A stretch of 64,000 bases of DNA, taken from the NCBI GenBank assembly GCA_018398805.1, contig JAGFBZ010000900.1, positions 248,001-312,000 of the forward strand, read 5' to 3'. The translations under genes and the position numbers were made by a program. How positions within the stretch are numbered: the stretch's first letter is position 1; each line of letters starts with the position of its first letter. The stretch is from Hirundichthys speculiger. Taxonomy: Eukaryota > Chordata > Actinopteri > Beloniformes > Exocoetidae. Positions 11,384 through 21,712 of the stretch are shown in pieces. Under the pieces are notes generated by a model that worked only from the letters and a program-made list of their open reading frames with translations, searched no databases and was not told the DNA's origin.

Positions 11384-13534
11384 GTAAGCATGACATGACC
11401 AGCAACTGCTAAACAGCTTGAAGGTAATGTAATGGGACGACTAAATATGGCACAGCAAAAGTGCTTCCATCTTGCAAAAAGTCAGGCTCATACTGTTAAA
11501 ATATCAAACATGATTGTGGAAAAGATGCCCACAATGATAAATCTTAAAGCTTACATTGAACTTGTACTGGTTTCAGATGCATCATCATTTTTAGTGTCTG
11601 CGTTAGCTGCAGAAACAGAATACTTTACTTCTCTTCAGAAATTACCATTTCTTGCAGTGACAGCCTGAGTAAATAAAGTAAGTGCCAGCATTAACTTCTT
11701 CCACACACACCAGGGTGGAATATTCAGTTCATAGTCAACTATTTATTTATTTATTTTTAACCACTTAACTGTGATGCCCATCCATATTTATTCGAGTCTG
11801 AGTTTATAAATGAGAACATGGTAGTCATGCAAACCCAATTACAGCACTATTAAGATCCATTTGTTGCACAACAAGCTACATTTGAGGAACTGGAACATGC
11901 TGAAACTGTGGTCCATGTGAAAGCTTTGCCAAGTGTCATTCAACACTTTTTGTCACTCTGTTTTTGGTAAGCTATATTTTGTATTCCAATAGTCCAGTTT
12001 TCCCAAAGTAACTCTCAATGTGTAGTAGCTCATCCTCCCATAACATTTTAGGCTTTTCCTCCAGAAAAACTTGTCAGACTGCAAAGCAACATTAACATTA
12101 ACGCTGTTATTTCAGCCTGTCACTTTTGAATAATGTACAAATTTAAATGCCCTATTATAATACACTGTTGCTGTTTAGTGGCATTCTGATACTGACATCA
12201 GAATACAAGGAGGGAAAATGGGACCAGGTTAAAAAAAAAATCTAAAAACTTTAAGTTTAAGTTGCATTCACCATGGCTACAAAAGAAACAACATTCTCCA
12301 TGATGTTTCTGTAAATAAAGCCCATTATTGGATACTAGCTTACAATATCCAAATGAAAACAGAGCGCAAGTTAAAATATCCAGAAATTTCCTTTAATAGC
12401 TATAAAGTGTATTGTATTTTTAACTGCAGCTCTTTTAGCCACTTTTTGTGGCGAAGAGTCTTGTTTTCTGCCCCAGACATTTGTCAAAGCTTAGGTTTTT
12501 GATGCAGCTGTCAGTGTTAATAAACTCTGTCCCAAGTGTCAGTTATAAGCAGCCTTCTATTGAGAAGACTCTCGACTTACTTGTCTTCTTTTACTTTGGA
12601 TAAACAGGGAAATTTCAAAAAAAAAAAAAAAAAAGAACCACCAACAGGCTCCAACTCATACACCGACATTATGTTAACCCACAGAGACCATGTGGAAACA
12701 GTTCAGAGGGTTTTAGAAAGGAGAAAAGGGTCATTTTATAAGTTGAAAAACACATTTCACGTGACAGCCTTTTTAAAAGTGTATTTTCAGTTCGAGAAAG
12801 GACAAAGGCATGGAGAGCACCATAAATGAGCACTGTGGAACAGTCATGTGATCACGTAAGTTTTTCTCTTTTGAAGCCAAACAGGTGGAACTCTGGGTCG
12901 GGACTTAAAGACACAGCTAAGATGCTTCAAAACTAGACCACAGTTCTTTCCACGTCCTGTGGGACTCTGAGTAAAAACATGAGCGATACTGATCTCTTAA
13001 CTCATTAAACAAATTTCTACATTTCTCTGAAAAATACAGCATCTATGGAAACTGACTAATAGTTATCAAAGTTAGCATAGCATGTTTATGGTTATTGGAA
13101 TTCGGCAAAGTGTTGAAGGTAGTTTCAAACTGCTTTTTATCTTTCCTGCCATTGAGCCCAGTTATGCTCAGTCCTTCAATCCCTCAGAATGAAACACTTA
13201 TATGAACAATTGCACCACTCAGAAGAGCCTCTTACACTGTTGAGGTTAAAAGGTTGAGCATGCATGCATTTGGGAGTAAATTCGTGTTTATCCATTTGTA
13301 AAGTAATTACATGAACATTAGAATGCCTGCTTGTACCATTTTGTGCATTTATGATGGTTTGGCCTTCTGTTAATGGATATTAACAGCTCATTTGAGTTTG
13401 TGTCTGTTCTACATGGGTCATCCTCAATCATCCTGGAAGTACTAAAAAAAAGTAAGCGAATCCTCCACTGATAAATCCCACTCTGTCATGAACCAGTTTG
13501 TACTCTCACTGACTTCCTCACCAGGCTTCTGAAT
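11384..13534. other. Unique DNA, no gene found
   Basis: Contains an A tract at 12618-12634 and a short TTTA repeat near 11740. No element ends or coding motifs were recognised. Confidence 0.45.
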
Positions 13535-13580
13535 AAAACAAACAAACAAACAAACAAACAAACAAACAAACAAACAAACA
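13535..13580. repeat. (AAAC)n microsatellite
   Basis: About eleven uninterrupted AAAC units, followed by a short CACACA run. Confidence 0.95.
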
Positions 13581-13585
13581 CACAC

Positions 13586-15189
13586 ATTCTAGCACTTGTC
13601 TGAATCACTTTAACTGAACCTTGTAATTCCCCAACATTATTTTCAAACAGAACACAACACAAGTGTATATACCATGCTGCGCAGACTGGAAAAGCCGCAG
13701 GGAGCCCCCTGACCTTCTGCCAGCATGCTCCATCTTCCCACATCTGAAATGTAGCAGAAGGACACAAAGTCACTCATTTCCCATGGCTGACACTCTTGCA
13801 CCCAAGACGCAAACATGAACGTCAGTTTGCTTGCTTTCATTATAGAAAACTTAGAAATAATCTGTCAAAACATCATTCCATCTCTTATGATTGCCTCCTC
13901 CTGAAAATAACTTATTCTTCTAACTTTTTTTTCAATACTCTGTGAAATTAAAATAGTTTTAGATTACTTAAAGTTTAAATTTTTATCACAATTTTAAAAC
14001 TATTTCAATACATTGTATTTTCCAAAGCTTCAACAGCCTCATCTGGGCCAGCCAATCATATGCATTTAGTGGATATGTTGTTATATTGATCTGATATCTG
14101 AATGTTGAAGCAGATCATTTAGCAATACATGCACTTCATTTCTGTGATTGGTTATAGGCCTGCATTAGCCTTGTCAGCCATCCTATCATCCTATATTTTT
14201 TTCTCTTTGATAGAAAGAATTGTTATGGCTCCCCTAGATTTGACTTTGATTTCTAAGAGGCAGTATCAGCAGACCAAGAGGAAACTGTCCCTGGAAATGC
14301 AGGTAAAAAATGTATATATTTTTGCAAGAGCTTTCTGTACCTCTTTAACTGTGGACACTATTCATCACCTGACTGATACAATACTGTGTTTACCCTTTGA
14401 TAGTATGGTGCTTGGAAGATCACCATGTCCCAGCCATTCAGTGAATCAACCTGTTGCTCGCTGAGGAGCAAGTCATTTGTGGGCTAACAGCATTCCAAAA
14501 TAAAATTAGATAAATTAATTGGGATACATTTTGGGAACTAGTTATTTTGTGTCATCAGCCCTTCAGTTAGCTAAAGGGGAGAATGTGTTTCCTTCTCTGT
14601 GCATCCAATAACCAAGTCTGACAGAGCCCCCACTTGCAGCGATCAGTATCCTCACTTGAACTGGATTGCACCACCTAGCCTAGAGTGACAAAATAATCTT
14701 CTAGAACAACTCTACAATGTTCTCATTAACATGTTGTGATTTGTACATTTACATTGTGTAGAAATAAATATGTAAAATCAAATGCAATTATCTTGAAAGT
14801 AAATGCAATCAAGGAACTATATTCTCATATTGACCCATTAGTTGGGTGCAGTGATTGCGCACATCAGCTCTACATCTAGGTACACACTTGTAATCAGAGT
14901 TTGAGAAGTCAGTGAAGTCTATGAGACTCTGCAGTCTGCTGTCTTTTGAGAAAATAAATTTGTTAATTAGCCGTCATTGTGAACATGTTTGCCCCTTTAT
15001 CTAACTCAGGGGTTGGTGGCAAAATATGTTTGTCAATGGGTTAAATGGATAAGGAATAATTGAGATTGGTAGCTCTTGGAATAAGCCAAACCGCAAATCC
15101 TTGAGAAAACATTCTTTTATTTTTGAGAGCTCCAATTCAATTCAGCTCCGGAAGTAGGACATAACATTAAAAGATCATCAGACAACAGA
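13586..15189. other. Unique DNA, no gene found
   Basis: The frame at 14129-14464 (111 codons, plus) is unrecognised. The region around 13980 is AT-rich. No repeat family was recognised. Confidence 0.45.
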
Positions 15190-15706
15190 ATATATTCTCA
15201 CCAGCCACTTAATTAGGTACACCTGTTCAATTGCTTGTTAATCAGCCAATCATATGTCAGCAATTTGATGCATTCAGTATGTAGACATGGTCAAGATGAC
15301 TTAATGAAGTTTAAAGGTAGCATCAATATGGGGAAGAAAGGGGATTTAAGAGACTTTGCCAGATGGGCTTTTCTGAGTATTTTAAAAACTGCTGATTGAC
15401 TGAGATTTTTACACACAACTCTCTCTGTGGTTTACAAAGAATGGTTCGAAAAATAGAAAGTGTCCAATGAGTGGCAGTTGTGTGGGTGAAAAAGCCTTGT
15501 TGAGGTCAGAGGAGAAAAGGTAGACTGGTTTGAGGTGATAGAAAGGCAACAGCAACTCAAATAACCACTTGTTACAACCGAGGTAGGCAGAATACCATCT
15601 CTGAATCCACAACATATGGAAACTAGTCACTCCTGTCAGCTAAGAACGGGAAACTGAAGCAACGATTTGCACAGGCTCGCTAAAATTGAAGAATAGAAGA
15701 CTAACT
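15190..15706 (+). mobile_element. Tc1/mariner 5' half, degraded
   Basis: The left end CTCACCAGCCACTTAATTAG (15197-15216), continuing GGTACACCTG, is a fish Tc1 terminal repeat. Downstream, the plus strand follows the usual order of this family: the GGGAAGAAAGG block (15330) that opens the transposase, the helix-turn-helix region, a stretch ending ...TAACCACTTGTTACAACCGA (about 15560-15580), and CTCCTGTCAGCTAAGAACGG (15629-15648). Homology stops near 15705, before the catalytic domain. The reading frame has several stops. It is a 3'-truncated relic. Confidence 0.8.
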
Positions 15707-15866
15707 GTATGGGGGCTAGAGCTCTCAGTAATTTGTCCAAAAATATCGATTTAATTTTATGGAGGATTCTTAAAGCCGTTTTATCAGTATACCTTGCTTA
15801 TTTTTTTAGTCCTGTGTTTAGAACTTTCTGAATTATCAGTAAACTATCAGTAAGCTACCTCTAGAG

Positions 15867-16140
15867 CAGGGGTTGGCAACCTCCAGCTCTGGAGGTTTTC
15901 AAGCTCTTTAGCCCCCTCTGCCGTGGCTCCCTGTTGCTTTAGGAAAAAAAATACTGTCAGAAAGCGATTCTCGCTCTGGAGCACATGAAGTGCCATGTAG
16001 GTTTCTTGCCAGCAGGGGGCAGAATGAGTGGGTTTAGCGTAAAATACTGCCAGGTTATTGCAATGAGGAAGTCGTATCTGTGTGTTGCATTCTTGTATGC
16101 GTTGTGTGACTAGCACCGGACATCTTTATGTGTTCCTAAT
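15867..16140 (+). mobile_element. hAT-type 5' end
   Basis: CAGGGGTTGGCAACCTCCAG at 15867 is the classic start of a hAT element (CAGGGGT.GGCAACC). The bases before it, CTCTAGAG, would be the 8-bp target site. No right end with the same 8 bp was found. The segment contains a CCAGCAGGGGGCAG motif at 16009-16022. Confidence 0.55.
16009..16022 (+). promoter_or_regulatory. CTCF-like motif
   Basis: CCAGCAGGGGGCAG fits the vertebrate CTCF core CCASYAGRKGGCAG at every position. It lies inside a transposon remnant, so occupancy is an inference from the motif only. Confidence 0.35.
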
Positions 16141-16149
16141 GTACCGCCA

Positions 16150-17025
16150 TAAAAAATAAAAAAACATTTTCCACACCACATCTGTGTACTGTAGTGGTGT
16201 AACGTACAAATGGGACGATATCGGAAACCTCCCCAAACTCGACAAATTTGTCTTTGAAACATGGAATGCCAACGTTATGCTGCCTGTAACATCGTTCAGC
16301 ATGACCGGTTTGGTGGTGGGTCAGTGATGGTCTGGGGAGGCATATCCATGGAGGGACCACAGACCTATACAGGCTAGACAACGGCACCCTGACTGCCATT
16401 AGGTATCGGGATGAAATCCTTGCACCCATTGTCCGACCCTAAGCTGGTGCAGCATAGGATAACAACTGGGATCTCCTGATTTCCTGACCTGCTGTCTTCC
16501 AAGGAAGTTTGCGACGGCATAGAAAACAAATTTAGTTACATTCCCATCTCCTGGAACAAACACAACCACATGTGTCTGGACCTGTGATTAGTCATCTGGA
16601 TTTTCGGAGACAAAGAGCAATAAACTCAGAAGAGAAATGAATCCACCTCTTGCAAGCTTTAAAAACCAGAGACTTTACAGTCAGTGTGCATTTGTCCACG
16701 TCAGCATCTTGGTGGTGTTGTGGACAAGTGTACCATCGGCCGATTAAAATATTCTGCATGGCATAATAATTCTTTGATTATTCATGATTGTATTAAACTC
16801 TTTGATTGACCTTTGTTTCTAGTCTCGTCAATAGGCACCAGATAAAAGAACACGGGCAAATACTTTCAGGTTGATAATTTTCATTTCCATCAAATGATGT
16901 GGCATCCTTTTGTTCCTAACACATCACCCAGTCCATATCAGTATAAATAAACAGCATGATTTTTTTTTTTCCCATTAAGATCTGATGTGTTTTCAAAGTG
17001 TTCCTTTAATTTTTTGAGCAGTGTA
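16150..17025 (+). mobile_element. Tc1/mariner 3' part with right terminal repeat
   Basis: At about 16300-16347 the plus strand encodes HDRFGGGSVMVWGGIS, the conserved middle of a Tc1 transposase. It is followed by a region matching ...LTAIRYRDEIL (about 16390-16420). Farther down, 16870-16960 matches the 3' untranslated region of the same family, and the right terminal repeat TTTAATTTTTTGAGCAGTG ends at 17023, followed by TA. The 5' half of the gene and the left terminal repeat are missing, and roughly 16450-16860 no longer aligns in my reading. It is not the same family as the copy at 15190. Confidence 0.75.
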
Positions 17026-17659
17026 TTTACAATGCACTGCTGGGATCAACACAATGTGTCGCTAACTTTAATAACAAATCTAATATTAAAAGAAAAATAC
17101 TTTAAATGAATAGCAAAGCCGACACCTATAGACTAACTCTGGCTGTAGTTAGTAGTGAGTGCTGCTCATCCTACCTAACTGCAGATAAACTGCAATCAGT
17201 TGTTATTCTTACATGTATCTAAAACTTTCTACATGAAATAACACCATTAAATTGAGGAACTAGAAAGTTAAATTTTAAATGGCTGTAATTTCATCAACTT
17301 CCATCCATGTTTATCAGAGTGTCGTATCTCTTGGTCTCTGGCGCTGGTCAAGTCTATTGACTGTTAAAACTAAAATGAATTAAGTATCATGTCATGACCC
17401 ATAGATTTGTACAGAGTGCTTTTGAAGTCTGTTTCTGGTTGAACTGTGTGGTGCCTTGATGTAAAGAGGTGGAACCAGCAGCCTGCTGCTGAGAAGCCTG
17501 CTGGAACAAACCCTCCTGTTTTAGCTTGGCAGTCCTAGCTTCTGCGAACCTTCTGCGAATCCACTGGCATATATAATGAGCGGAGCCATTCACAGAAAAT
17601 CAATCCAGGACTCTTCCAAGTGGAATTATACTGGGACATGCAATTAATCATCCCCACTG
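17026..17659. other. Unique DNA with an unexplained minus-strand frame
   Basis: The only notable open frame is 17387-17593 (minus, 68 codons), with a glutamine- and alanine-rich stretch (EGLFQQASQQQAAGSTSL) preceded by a basic patch (CQWIRRRFAEARTAKLKQ). It resembles coding sequence in composition, but I cannot assign it and there is no splice context I trust. Confidence 0.3.
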
Positions 17660-17815
17660 CCGGCTTTTGCAGCTGTGTCAAATGTTGCCTTGGTGGCAAC
17701 ATGAAATGGCTGCTATTGTTAGCAGGGCGAAGCTGAGCTAAGCTTCGTCCTCAGATTCTTCCAGACCAACAATAGTCTGTCATTGTGGTCTGTTAGTACA
17801 ATTAACACACAAGTG
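17660..17815. repeat. Repeat P, copy 1 (pairs with 28140-28310)
   Basis: Shares, in the same orientation, a chain of matching blocks with 28140-28310: CAAATGT..., GGTGGC(A/G)ACAT, AAATG..., CAAGCTTCGTCCT-like (TAAGCTTCGTCCTCAG here), CCAG.CCAAC and GTGGTCTGTTA.TA. The blocks are separated by diverged or unequal spacers. I do not recognise the family. Confidence 0.5.
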
Positions 17816-18037
17816 CAACCTAACAGATCATCCTCATATTTTAAAGAGAACATGTTTTGCTTTTATTCACATCTCCAAAGTCAATAGAAAGCTAAGTGCT
17901 AAGTAACTAAAATGATGAAAGCAATAGCTAGCTGTAATACCCAACAGGAGAACCAACGACTAGCTATCAATCAAACAATGTCAAATGACATCCAGCGTTT
18001 TGACTGGTCAGCTTCATTACTTGACATACATTTACAT

Positions 18038-18132
18038 TATGTAGTACAAAAAAAGGGTTCTAAATATGTCATTTTAACATTGATCCCCAATGTTCAAATG
18101 ACATATTTAGAACCCTTTTTTTGTACTACATA
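18038..18132. repeat. Near-perfect palindrome, 45-bp stem
   Basis: The left arm 18038-18082 and right arm 18088-18132 are reverse complements with one mismatch (T at 18075 region against C in the right arm), around a 5-base loop ATCCC. The arm reads TATGTAGTACAAAAAAAGGG and onward to ...AACATTG. A further direct copy of the arm, reading through the loop and into the opposite arm, lies at 18165-18217. The structure looks like the core of a small hairpin-type non-autonomous transposon. Confidence 0.9.
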
Positions 18133-18164
18133 CAGTTACATTACGTAAACATACGTTTGACATA

Positions 18165-18217
18165 TTTAGTACAAAAAAAGGGCTCTAAATATGTCATTTG
18201 AACATTGGGGATCAATG
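18165..18217. repeat. Third copy of the palindrome arm
   Basis: AGTACAAAAAAAGGGCTCTA and what follows match the reverse complement of the right arm of the palindrome and continue through CATTGGGGATCAATG. This copy therefore carries the loop and start of the other arm, with one substitution (C for T in GGGCTC). About 33 bp separate it from the palindrome. Confidence 0.85.
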
Positions 18218-18329
18218 CCAATTTGCTCTGTTTTGGACCCAGCACTTTCAGTTTAGGAACTGCAACAAGACTGAGTTCTGCATTGGGCTTCAACCCAGAG
18301 GTGGGATGATTTGCCACTTCGTCTACTCA

Positions 18330-18480
18330 GATTCAGGTTCAATTAAACTTTATTTGTATGGCATCTATTACAGTACAAATTGTCTCTGCAGACTTTTTAG
18401 AGACAGAGAGCATGACCCCGGAGCAAAAATTTATGGCAAGAAATGGTGGCAATTAAAAACTCTCCCTAATGTGAGACAAC
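18330..18480 (-). mobile_element. L2-like LINE/SINE 3' region fragment
   Basis: TTCAATTAAACTTTATTTGT (18338-18357), and farther on a block like GACCCCGGAGCAAAAATTTA...GGCAA...AAAAACTC (18413-18460), follow a very common fish retroelement module (TTTATTTATATAGCGCC ... CCCAGAGCAAGC ... GGAAAAACTCCC), read from its tail end. The sense strand is minus. Only about 150 bp remain. Confidence 0.55.
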
Positions 18481-18489
18481 TAAGATGAA

Positions 18490-19800
18490 AAGACAATCTC
18501 TCCTTCTATCCTTCATACTTGATGCGTTATGAAATATAGCCTCTTAACACTGATCATGTTGTCATTTTAATGAGTTGTTTCTTCCTGCCCATTCTTTGTT
18601 CATTCCTCCCCAAACTCCACCTTTTCTTTCAATTATTATTTAGTTTACTTTCCCCGTGATGATTTACCCCGCCAACCTCTTTTATCCACCATTTACAAAT
18701 TGTTTTATCATGCTTGATCACTCCCCTTTTCCCTGTGTGCATCCTTTACTTTTTACAGCCCTCTCTCTTGTCTTCCCACCACCCCCTCACCCTTCGCTCC
18801 ATCTCCTCCCTCAGTTATGGCACCTGGCGTATCAGATGCCATGCCAAAGAGAGAGATGGTATTTGCAGAGAGTGTGTCTGTGTGTGTGTGGTGTTGCTGG
18901 TTCTTACATTGAGATTCCAAGACTGTTTTCCTACTGTAAATGGGTGCTGGGGGGTGTGGGGGGGGGGGGGGGGGGGGGGGGTTGTGCCTGCCTTGTTGTT
19001 CCGCATTGCTGATACCCTCTGTGGTAGGAACCGTTTGACAGGTGAGTGGTCTGTGACAGGTCGAGCACAAGTGTGTGTGTTTGTCAAAAATCACTTATCC
19101 ATCAACTGGACAGCAAGATGTAATTTATTTAACATCTGACCAGTAACTCCACAGCATTTGAACACTGAAAGCAAAATGTGTTGTTTTTAGTTATTAATGT
19201 TTGTTGAATTCATGATTGAGTATGCCATTTTGTTGTGTGTGCCTGCGTGCTTGTGTGTAGTCCTGAATTCTGGCTGTCAGACAACCAGTCGTATCCTTGC
19301 AGGGTTTCACAAGCCAGTGCGGACTTGACATTTAAACTTGGCTCAGAGTGGGTGTGAAAGGCCAAGAGCAGCTGTGTACAGTAGCTGTTCTGCAAAGAGT
19401 GAGCTTTACCAAGAGATAAAGGCTTTCTCAAGAACCCTTAATGTCAAGAGCTGCTCCAATATATAATGGATAGAAGGAAGATATATTATGTGAAACCATT
19501 TCACATTCTCTCCAGAAGAGGGAAACCTTTGGTACAGAACAATATAATTCAATTATAATGTTAATTTGTAGCAAATGATTATGCTTTTAGGCCAAACAAT
19601 TCTTTCATATTGCTATTCTTAATGTCAGAAAATAGGCTAAATTTTGTTAGAAAAGAGTAAATGCTGCTATTTAGGAATAAAGCTTGTTGGATTAGCTATG
19701 CAATTTATCACAGATATCTGACAGAAAAAAAAATTGTGTCTCCCAGTTTGTGTATACAATCTGATTTTCAGTGGTTTTCAAGCTATTAAATGCAGCCTCA
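18490..19800. other. Unique DNA with simple repeats
   Basis: A pyrimidine-rich stretch (18590-18830) precedes a GT-rich segment (18870-18890) and the long G run annotated separately. Frames of 113-141 codons across 18656-19139 are open only because of the low-complexity tract. Confidence 0.45.
18958..18981. repeat. (G)24 homopolymer
   Basis: An uninterrupted run of 24 guanines, preceded by GGGGGGTGT. The length may be an assembly estimate, as long mononucleotide runs are error-prone. Confidence 0.85.
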
Positions 19801-19801
19801 G

Positions 19802-19955
19802 GGTGTCACAAGCTGGTCTAAAGCCTGGATAAATGCAGAGGGTTGGGCATCCAACGTAAGAACCTATGCCAAACTAACCATCACAAGACCTATGAAAACC
19901 CATACCGAACTGGTTGAGGCCCTGGTTAACAATGACCGCCTAGCAGTATGAAGAG
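19802..19955 (+). mobile_element. LINE 5' untranslated region fragment
   Basis: The sequence GGGCATCCAACGTAAGAACC (about 19846-19865), then TGCCAAACTAACC, AACCCATACCGAACTGGTTG and AGGCCCTGGTTAACAATGAC, follows the well-known fish LINE leader GGGCATCCGGCGTAAAA ... CCATACCGGATCGGTCGAGG ... GTTAACAACGACCGCC. It stops soon after ATGACCGCC. It may belong to the same LINE family R whose 3' pieces occur elsewhere in the window, but the two parts are not contiguous here. Confidence 0.6.
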
Positions 19956-19988
19956 AAAGAGGCCTTCAAAAGCGCTCTTCAGGAAACC

Positions 19989-20041
19989 CTTCAAATCCCA
20001 TGACATCACCCAACCCAGGTGATGTCACAGGGGATTTGAAG
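19989..20041. repeat. Imperfect hairpin, 22-24-bp arms
   Basis: CTTCAAATCCCATGACATCA (left, ending CC at 20010) pairs with GGTGATGTCACAGGGGATTT (right, ending GAAG at 20041) around a 7-base loop, with a small bulge. It lies directly downstream of the LINE leader fragment. Confidence 0.8.
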
Positions 20042-20716
20042 AAATCACTGGAAGCTTCTTGCTTTTATTATTGCTGAATCAGTCATGCACCTCTTTATTA
20101 GTCAACCTTCCTTATCATTTTTAGTTTATTTGAGTCACTGGCTCTGACAGTGCCGCCCCAACAGGTGTTTGCAGATAAAACTTGTGCTGCACCACATGCA
20201 ACACCTTTGTGTAAACACTGGAGGACCTAAGCGTTGTGAACCTGAATGTCCAGTCCCTTCTGATGTCCAGGTGAACACCCAGTGTCTGCAGTCCTCCACC
20301 AACTCTACCTCTTTTTCCGAGGATGAAAATAGTGTTGAGCTTATTTCTGGTCCTCTACATATTCAAGATGGCTTTTTATGGTAATTTAAACTGGATTTTC
20401 TGGCTGCATGCTTCCTTATAGAACAATTTTGGAAATTTTCAGAAGAGGTCATGATCCATATTCGGCTCTTTTTTTTTTTTTTAGTACAGAGAACACCAAG
20501 GTTGCCACAGGAGGTAAAGCATTTACACACAACTGGAGGGTAATGCCTTGAAGTGTGGGTCACTTACCGGCTAGATGCAAATAAGGAACGTTCCCATTCT
20601 CCATTTCTTCTCATTGCACTACTAATTTCTACTTACAGCACTAGGTCCAGATGTGATCTGTCTTTGGGTTTCCACAGTGTTACAGAGAGGGAAGCCGGAG
20701 AGGGATCACACCTTTT
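20042..20716. other. Unique DNA, no gene found
   Basis: A 71-codon plus-strand frame at 20169-20384 has several cysteines (CVNTGGPKRCEPECPVP) but no family I know. A T tract lies at 20469-20482. Confidence 0.4.
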
Positions 20717-21712
20717 CAGGGGTGTCAATTTTCCAGATTTTTGCGGATTTCCGAGTTTTTTTTCCATCCTGGGGGTCATTTTTGAGATACGTGCAACTCC
20801 GGTTTAATATTTTTTGGGGGGGATTCTCGATTGCGATTGGTTGATTGAGACCAGGGCATGCGCACTGAGCCCGTTGACAATCCAGCTGCTATCACAGCCA
20901 AATCAACGGCCAAGTCAAAGTAAGCCAGAAGCGCCTATTTTCTGATATTACTTCTCCCTTTCTTGTTTGGATGGATGATTATTCGCTTTAAATTCACAGG
21001 AGAGATGTTTATTCCTTATTGTACTTATTTATTGTTCGACAACGCGGATGAAATATACAGCGCTTATCACCACTGGTAAATGTAGGTAGGAAACGTAAAC
21101 TCGTTTGCCTTGTTTAATTAACATTAAAAACCACTTAGCAATGTAACATCCAAGTACATTTAAATTGCCGATTTCTGAAGTGCTCAGTTTACATATTAGG
21201 GCAATTATATGATAATTAAATTAAAAAAAAAAATCTCCCGACTCCGACACCCCCCCCCCCCCAAAAAAAAAAAAAAAAAAAAGAAAACTCCTTGGATCTA
21301 CACGATTCATGTAGGTCACCCTTTTTGACTTCAAAATGGCAAATTTCGCCAAAAGGTGGGGGATTTTCATGCCTGAAGTATTAGTTATTCAGTGTTTCAA
21401 GCTTTTTGTGATTAAAAAAAATTAAGAAACGCTAATGTTCAGAGTTACAGGCTTCAAAAAGACATAGAAAATAGCATGTTAATTCAACATAACTGCTTAC
21501 TAAAGTTTTGGATCCATGTATCTTGTTGTCAGTGATGTTTTACTGTTGAAGTTAATTTAATTCTGAAATTTTGCCTTTAATAGGCAACTCAATTGTTTCA
21601 TAACAACTACTTTTATTTTTGATATCTAACCTCTATATGCCTCCTAAAGCAGCAGCAGCAACCCCCCCCCCAACCCCCCAGAGTTTTTTCCAATTTCCCG
21701 TTGACACCCCTG
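20717..21712. mobile_element. hAT-like element with both ends, CAGGGGTGTCAA
   Basis: The left end is CAGGGGTGTCAATTTTCCAG at 20717. The right end, read on the minus strand from 21712, is CAGGGGTGTCAACGGGAAAT. The shared terminal repeat is CAGGGGTGTCAA. The left flank ends CTTTT (20712-20716) and the right flank begins CTTTT (21713-21717), a possible 5-bp target duplication. A true hAT should show 8 bp, and the outer 3 bp do not match. Inside there is no transposase domain, though CAAAGTAAGCC near 20920 could be an old exon edge. A C13-A20 tract (21250-21282) and an AGC repeat next to a C run (21650-21669) are also internal. Confidence 0.6.
21250..21282. repeat. C13-A20 homopolymer pair
   Basis: Thirteen C followed directly by about twenty A, inside the hAT-like element. 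Confidence 0.9.

Noticed and set aside
15430..15460. GGTTCGAAAAA as a tRNA B-box
   Set aside because: It lies inside the Tc1 transposase relic and has no paired A box or cloverleaf.
18656..19139. Overlapping frames of 90-141 codons on both strands
   Set aside because: They run through the G24 tract and pyrimidine-rich DNA, which lack stop codons by composition.
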